From Tannerellaceae bacterium (GTDB taxonomy: Bacteria > Bacteroidota > Bacteroidia > Bacteroidales > Tannerellaceae), in assembly GCA_031273385.1 (NCBI GenBank), contig JAISRY010000085.1, forward strand, positions 1-6,149: 6,149 nucleotides of DNA. Reading direction: 5' to 3'. The translations under genes and the position numbers were made by a program. Below the pieces are notes generated by a model that did no database searches, was not told the origin of the DNA, and was given only the letters and a program-made list of their open reading frames with translations. How positions within the stretch are numbered: the stretch's first letter is position 1; each line of letters starts with the position of its first letter. Below, piece by piece: positions 6,135 through 6,149 of this stretch.

Positions 6135-6149
6135 ATCCTGTGCGTCACT

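Overview
The window looks like chromosomal DNA of a Bacteroidota member, most likely Bacteroidales; a Parabacteroides- or Bacteroides-like gut or oral commensal is a guess. Four observations support this: a sensor kinase with a periplasmic two-component propeller and Y_Y_Y module paired with a LytTR response regulator, Bacteroidota-type promoter boxes (TAnnTTTG, once with an upstream TTTG), start sites lacking clear Shine-Dalgarno sequences, and a short outer-membrane beta-barrel protein with a typical signal peptide.

Layout. Positions 1-479 (minus) hold the N-terminal part of an outer-membrane beta-barrel protein that runs off the left edge. Positions 638-4349 (minus) form a two-gene operon: a 986-residue propeller sensor histidine kinase followed after 4 bp by a 248-residue LytTR response regulator. 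Together they make a split two-component system that reads a periplasmic signal and changes transcription. Positions 4350-5407 are about 1 kb of non-coding DNA that is unusually structured. In order it holds the operon promoter, a five-unit array of 22-bp palindromic repeats, a four-unit array of 21-bp repeats, and a foldback element with two 209-bp arms (4 mismatches, no gaps) around a 162-bp centre. A promoter for the next gene abuts the outer edge of the foldback. Positions 5408-6016 (plus) encode an acidic UPF0158-family protein in AT-rich DNA unlike the GC-rich operon. Positions 6059-6134 (minus) are a complete tRNA-Lys(TTT) with encoded CCA, and a terminator hairpin at 6034-6056 separates it from the convergent UPF0158 gene.

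The kinase and regulator are clearly functional partners. The barrel gene lies downstream in the same direction but has its own promoter box, so it may be a target or simply a neighbour. The UPF0158 gene and the tRNA show no link to the signalling genes. The most unusual part is 4488-5307, where three ordered repeat systems sit together. They could be regulatory DNA, a degenerate mobile or foldback element, or a transcribed structured RNA; the sequence alone does not decide which.
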